A stretch of DNA of 7,977 bases from Nanobdellati archaeon (GTDB taxonomy: Archaea > SpSt-1190), in assembly GCA_015522095.1 (NCBI GenBank), contig WAMX01000096.1, positions 1 to 7,977 of the forward strand. Reading direction: 5' to 3'. The position numbers were made by a program, and so were the translations under genes. Under the pieces are notes generated by a model. That model searched no databases and was not told where the DNA came from. It was given only the letters and a program-made list of their open reading frames with translations. Each line of letters opens with the position of its first letter. Positions within the stretch are counted from its first letter, which is position 1. Below, in pieces: positions 6,170 through 7,977 of the stretch.

Positions 6170-7062
6170 CAGTAGAACCCCCGCTCAATTATGCGGTCCA
6201 CTTCCTCCGCGGGGTCCACCGGAAACACCCTGTTCACAATCACCTCGTTGCTGTCGCTGTACTCATTGTACTGCACCTTCCCGTAAAACAGGAAGTCTCG
6301 CAGCAGGGGAACCTTCTCCAGCAGGGCTCCGCGCCCGCTTATCTCCGCGAGCTCTATTGCCTTCTCCGTGGAGAGCCCCAGCAGCGACTCGGCAGCCCTG
6401 CGGAAGAATATGGCGCGCATCGACGCGCTCCCATCATCCACGAGGCCCGTGATTATGAGCTGCTTGCCCTCCTTGCTCTCAAAGAAGGGCTCCCTCTCAA
6501 AGAGCCTCACGAGCACGCCCCTGAATTTTATGAGCTCCCCCGGCTTCGCCTCCTTCAGCGGCTTCTCCTCCACTGACCCCGTCCGGAGGCTCTTGAGGCC
6601 CTCAGGTGCATCCTCCGGGTTCACCTGCACGGAGCCGCGGGTTCCCACCCTGAGCTCAGGACCCCTGTCAGTTTCCTTGACATACCCCCCTGACACCTTG
6701 ATTATGTCCCCCTCCTTCAGGGTCAGCTCTGCCTGATTGTCCCAGAGGCTCACGCGCAGCCTCCCCGTCTCGTCCCCCGCAATTATGTTCCTCACGCGCC
6801 CCGTCCGCCCCTTCCTCTCAAAGACGCGCATGTCAAACACATTCATGACCTTGAGGAAAATCTCGACGCCTGCCTGACCCGCCTGCAGCCCTTCAACCTT
6901 TGAGGTTTCCTTGGTGTCAAGCTTCAACTCGCTGGCAATTATGTGGAGCGCCCCCTCCTCGCTTATGAGGTAGTCCAGCTCCTTCCGCTTCGCCTCTATG
7001 AGCTCCCAAATCTCCTCCTCACTCTTTCCCGTCTTCTCGGCTATCTTTTTTAGCAGCTCCAC
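6169..7062 (-). CDS. rpa: RPA-like single-stranded DNA-binding protein (replication factor A), two OB folds
   Basis: A 297-residue protein. Residues 1-50 form an alpha-helical domain (KTGKSEEEIWELI ... LISEEGALHIIASEL) of the type found at the N-terminus of archaeal RPA large subunits. A first OB fold spans about 65-147 (VFDMRVFERKGRTGRVRNI, GDETGRLRVSLWD, LKEGDIIKVSGGYVK, LRVGTRG) and closely follows the RPA DNA-binding domain pattern. After a charged linker, a second OB-like region spans about 175-283 (GELIKFRGVLVRLFE, LIITGLVDDGSASMRAIFF). Such proteins coat single-stranded DNA in replication, recombination and repair. The protein contains no cysteine, so the C-terminal zinc finger of many archaeal RPA1/RPA41 proteins is absent. 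Start: GTG 7062, about 26 nt after a good TATA box and probably leaderless. Its first 44 bp overlap the 3' end of the upstream HTH/nuclease-like gene. It converges on lysS with a 10 bp gap. Confidence 0.85.
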   Translation of the reverse strand: MELLKKIAEKTGKSEEEIWELIEAKRKELDYLISEEGALHIIASELKLDTKETSKVEGLQAGQAGVEIFLKVMNVFDMRVFERKGRTGRVRNIIAGDETGRLRVSLWDNQAELTLKEGDIIKVSGGYVKETDRGPELRVGTRGSVQVNPEDAPEGLKSLRTGSVEEKPLKEAKPGELIKFRGVLVRLFEREPFFESKEGKQLIITGLVDDGSASMRAIFFRRAAESLLGLSTEKAIELAEISGRGALLEKVPLLRDFLFYGKVQYNEYSDSNEVIVNRVFPVDPAEEVDRIIERGFY

Positions 7063-7945
7063 CCAAACCCCTCCCTGAAGAGTTTTTATACCTTATATCA
7101 ATCCCCCACGCCTTCGCATACTTCTCCGCGCTCCTGCTTGCCTCGCCGCAAAACGCCACAAGCCTCGCCGGCAGCCCCAGAAGCATTGCCCTTTCCCTCA
7201 GCTCCCTGAGTTCCCTGACTCCCAGGTACTCCCTCTTCACGGCGAGCCAGAACACCCTGTTCACGGGGTCCCACGCCGCCTCGTCAAACTTCAGCTTCAC
7301 CTTCTCCGGTCCGTCCCTGAGCACCCATGTCTCAATCCTGAACGGCCGCCACACCTTGAAGCTTGAGGGGAACTCTCCCAGCCCCTGCGACCGTTCCACC
7401 CTCACGGGACTGTATCCCGGCTCCACCGCCCATTCCGCGCCGCCCATTCGCCGCACCTCCACAAGCCCGTAGTGCTCGAGCATCTCCACGGCGCGCCTGT
7501 TGCCCGGCGTGATCCTGACGGGTCCGCTTTTCACCCCTTCAAGCACCTCCTTCTGGCGGCCCGGCACGCCTTCCACAAGCTCCCTCACCTTCCTCTGTAT
7601 CCTCCCCTCCTGCCCCTTCGCGTAGAATATCCTGCCAAACCTCTTTCCCCCTGCAGTCACCACCCGCTCGGTATGGTGTAGCTCCTTCTTTATCTCGGAG
7701 AGCAGGAGCCGGAGGTTCCGTATGATGTTCATCTCCGCGGTCTTCCTGCCAAGCTTCCTGCCGAACTGCAGGCGGTACGACCTGATGAGGGATGCGCTCA
7801 TTCCCCTGAGCTGCGGCGCGAAGAAATCCATTGACGCGTCCCACAGCTCCGATTCCGCAAGCGGACCCTCCGCGAGCTTTTCCAGCAGGTGCTCCTTGAG
7901 TGAAGCCTTCAGACCCTTTGTGATTATTGCCACTCTGGGGCGCAC
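7019..7945 (-). CDS. Uncharacterised protein: helical/HTH-like N-terminal region and possible degenerate PD-(D/E)XK domain
   Basis: I do not recognise a named family. The 308-residue protein is basic and soluble, with no signal peptide or membrane helix. Residues 12-90 are mostly helical (LKEHLLEKLAEGPLAESELW, then a basic stretch RLQFGRKLGRKTAEMN). Residues 112-178 look like a winged-helix unit (QRKVRELVEGVPGRQKEVLE, RRAVEMLEHYGLVEVRR, EWAVEPGYS). The C-terminal 200-286 reads as strand, strand, strand, helix, strand, helix, strand: FRIETWVLRD, VKLKFDEAAWDP, RVFWLAVKREY, a charged helix, ARLVAFCG, a helix, GIDIRY. That order fits the core of PD-(D/E)XK nucleases, with Asp226 and Lys237 in plausible places but Ala235 where the acidic residue of (D/E)xK belongs. 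An RPA-like gene follows with a 44 bp overlap, suggesting a DNA transaction role. Start: GTG 7945 fits a TATA box about 26 nt upstream; ATG 7966 would add seven residues but lies only a few nt from that box. Confidence 0.6.
   Translation of the reverse strand: MRPRVAIITKGLKASLKEHLLEKLAEGPLAESELWDASMDFFAPQLRGMSASLIRSYRLQFGRKLGRKTAEMNIIRNLRLLLSEIKKELHHTERVVTAGGKRFGRIFYAKGQEGRIQRKVRELVEGVPGRQKEVLEGVKSGPVRITPGNRRAVEMLEHYGLVEVRRMGGAEWAVEPGYSPVRVERSQGLGEFPSSFKVWRPFRIETWVLRDGPEKVKLKFDEAAWDPVNRVFWLAVKREYLGVRELRELRERAMLLGLPARLVAFCGEASRSAEKYAKAWGIDIRYKNSSGRGLGGAAKKDSREDGKE
7085..7092 (-). promoter_or_regulatory. TATA box of the RPA-like gene
   Basis: Read on the minus strand this is GGTATAAA followed by two more A, centred about 26 nt before GTG 7062. 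It lies within the coding end of the upstream gene, in a short AT-rich patch that also contains ATATAAG just upstream. The spacing fits a leaderless transcript beginning at the GTG. Confidence 0.6.
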
Positions 7946-7966
7946 ATATGGAAAAGCGCCCCGCAT

Positions 7967-7974
7967 TAATAAAA
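7967..7974 (-). promoter_or_regulatory. TATA box before the HTH/nuclease-like gene
   Basis: On the minus strand TTTTATTA is centred about 26 nt before GTG 7945 and only about 4 nt before ATG 7966. The spacing supports a leaderless transcript starting at the GTG. The window ends three bases further on, so other upstream elements cannot be examined. Confidence 0.45.
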
Positions 7975-7977
7975 TCC

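Overview
The window (7,977 bp, gene-dense, no gene-free stretch above about 50 bp) looks archaeal. The evidence is an RPA-type single-strand DNA-binding protein of archaeal architecture, TATA-like boxes about 25 bp upstream of the start codons, several apparently leaderless GTG starts, and no convincing Shine-Dalgarno sites. The lysyl-tRNA synthetase is class II; many Euryarchaeota use the unrelated class I enzyme, so a DPANN-type or other non-classical lineage is possible. The phylum cannot be fixed from this sequence alone. Base composition rises from about 40% GC at the left edge to well over 60% in the lysS region.

Left part (1-4716), surface glycan block. A GT-C-like membrane protein, cut by the window edge, runs rightward. 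It meets, stop to stop, a leftward pair of overlapping genes: a DPM1-like GT2 glycosyltransferase and a GT39-type polytopic glycosyltransferase. The first probably makes a dolichol-phosphate sugar and the second probably uses it. Divergent from that pair, a second GT2 enzyme with C-terminal membrane helices is followed by a NodB-like (CE4) polysaccharide deacetylase homologue that lacks the usual metal-binding histidines. The two divergent GT2 genes share one palindromic TATA box, placed exactly midway between two GTG codons.

Middle (4656-6158). lysS begins inside the 3' end of the deacetylase homologue, a 61 bp overlap, apparently from its own promoter. Its class II catalytic motifs are present with a few unusual substitutions.

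Right part (6169-7966), leftward. An uncharacterised helical/HTH-like protein has a C-terminal domain that resembles a degenerate PD-(D/E)XK nuclease fold. It overlaps by 44 bp the gene for an RPA-like protein with two OB folds, which has its own TATA box inside the upstream gene. This pair converges on lysS with only 10 bp between the stops.

No tRNA, rRNA, CRISPR array, insertion sequence or attachment site was recognised. The most unusual points are the symmetric divergent promoter, the two degenerate enzyme homologues (deacetylase-like and nuclease-like), and the repeated arrangement of a gene promoter and start buried in the 3' end of the gene before it.
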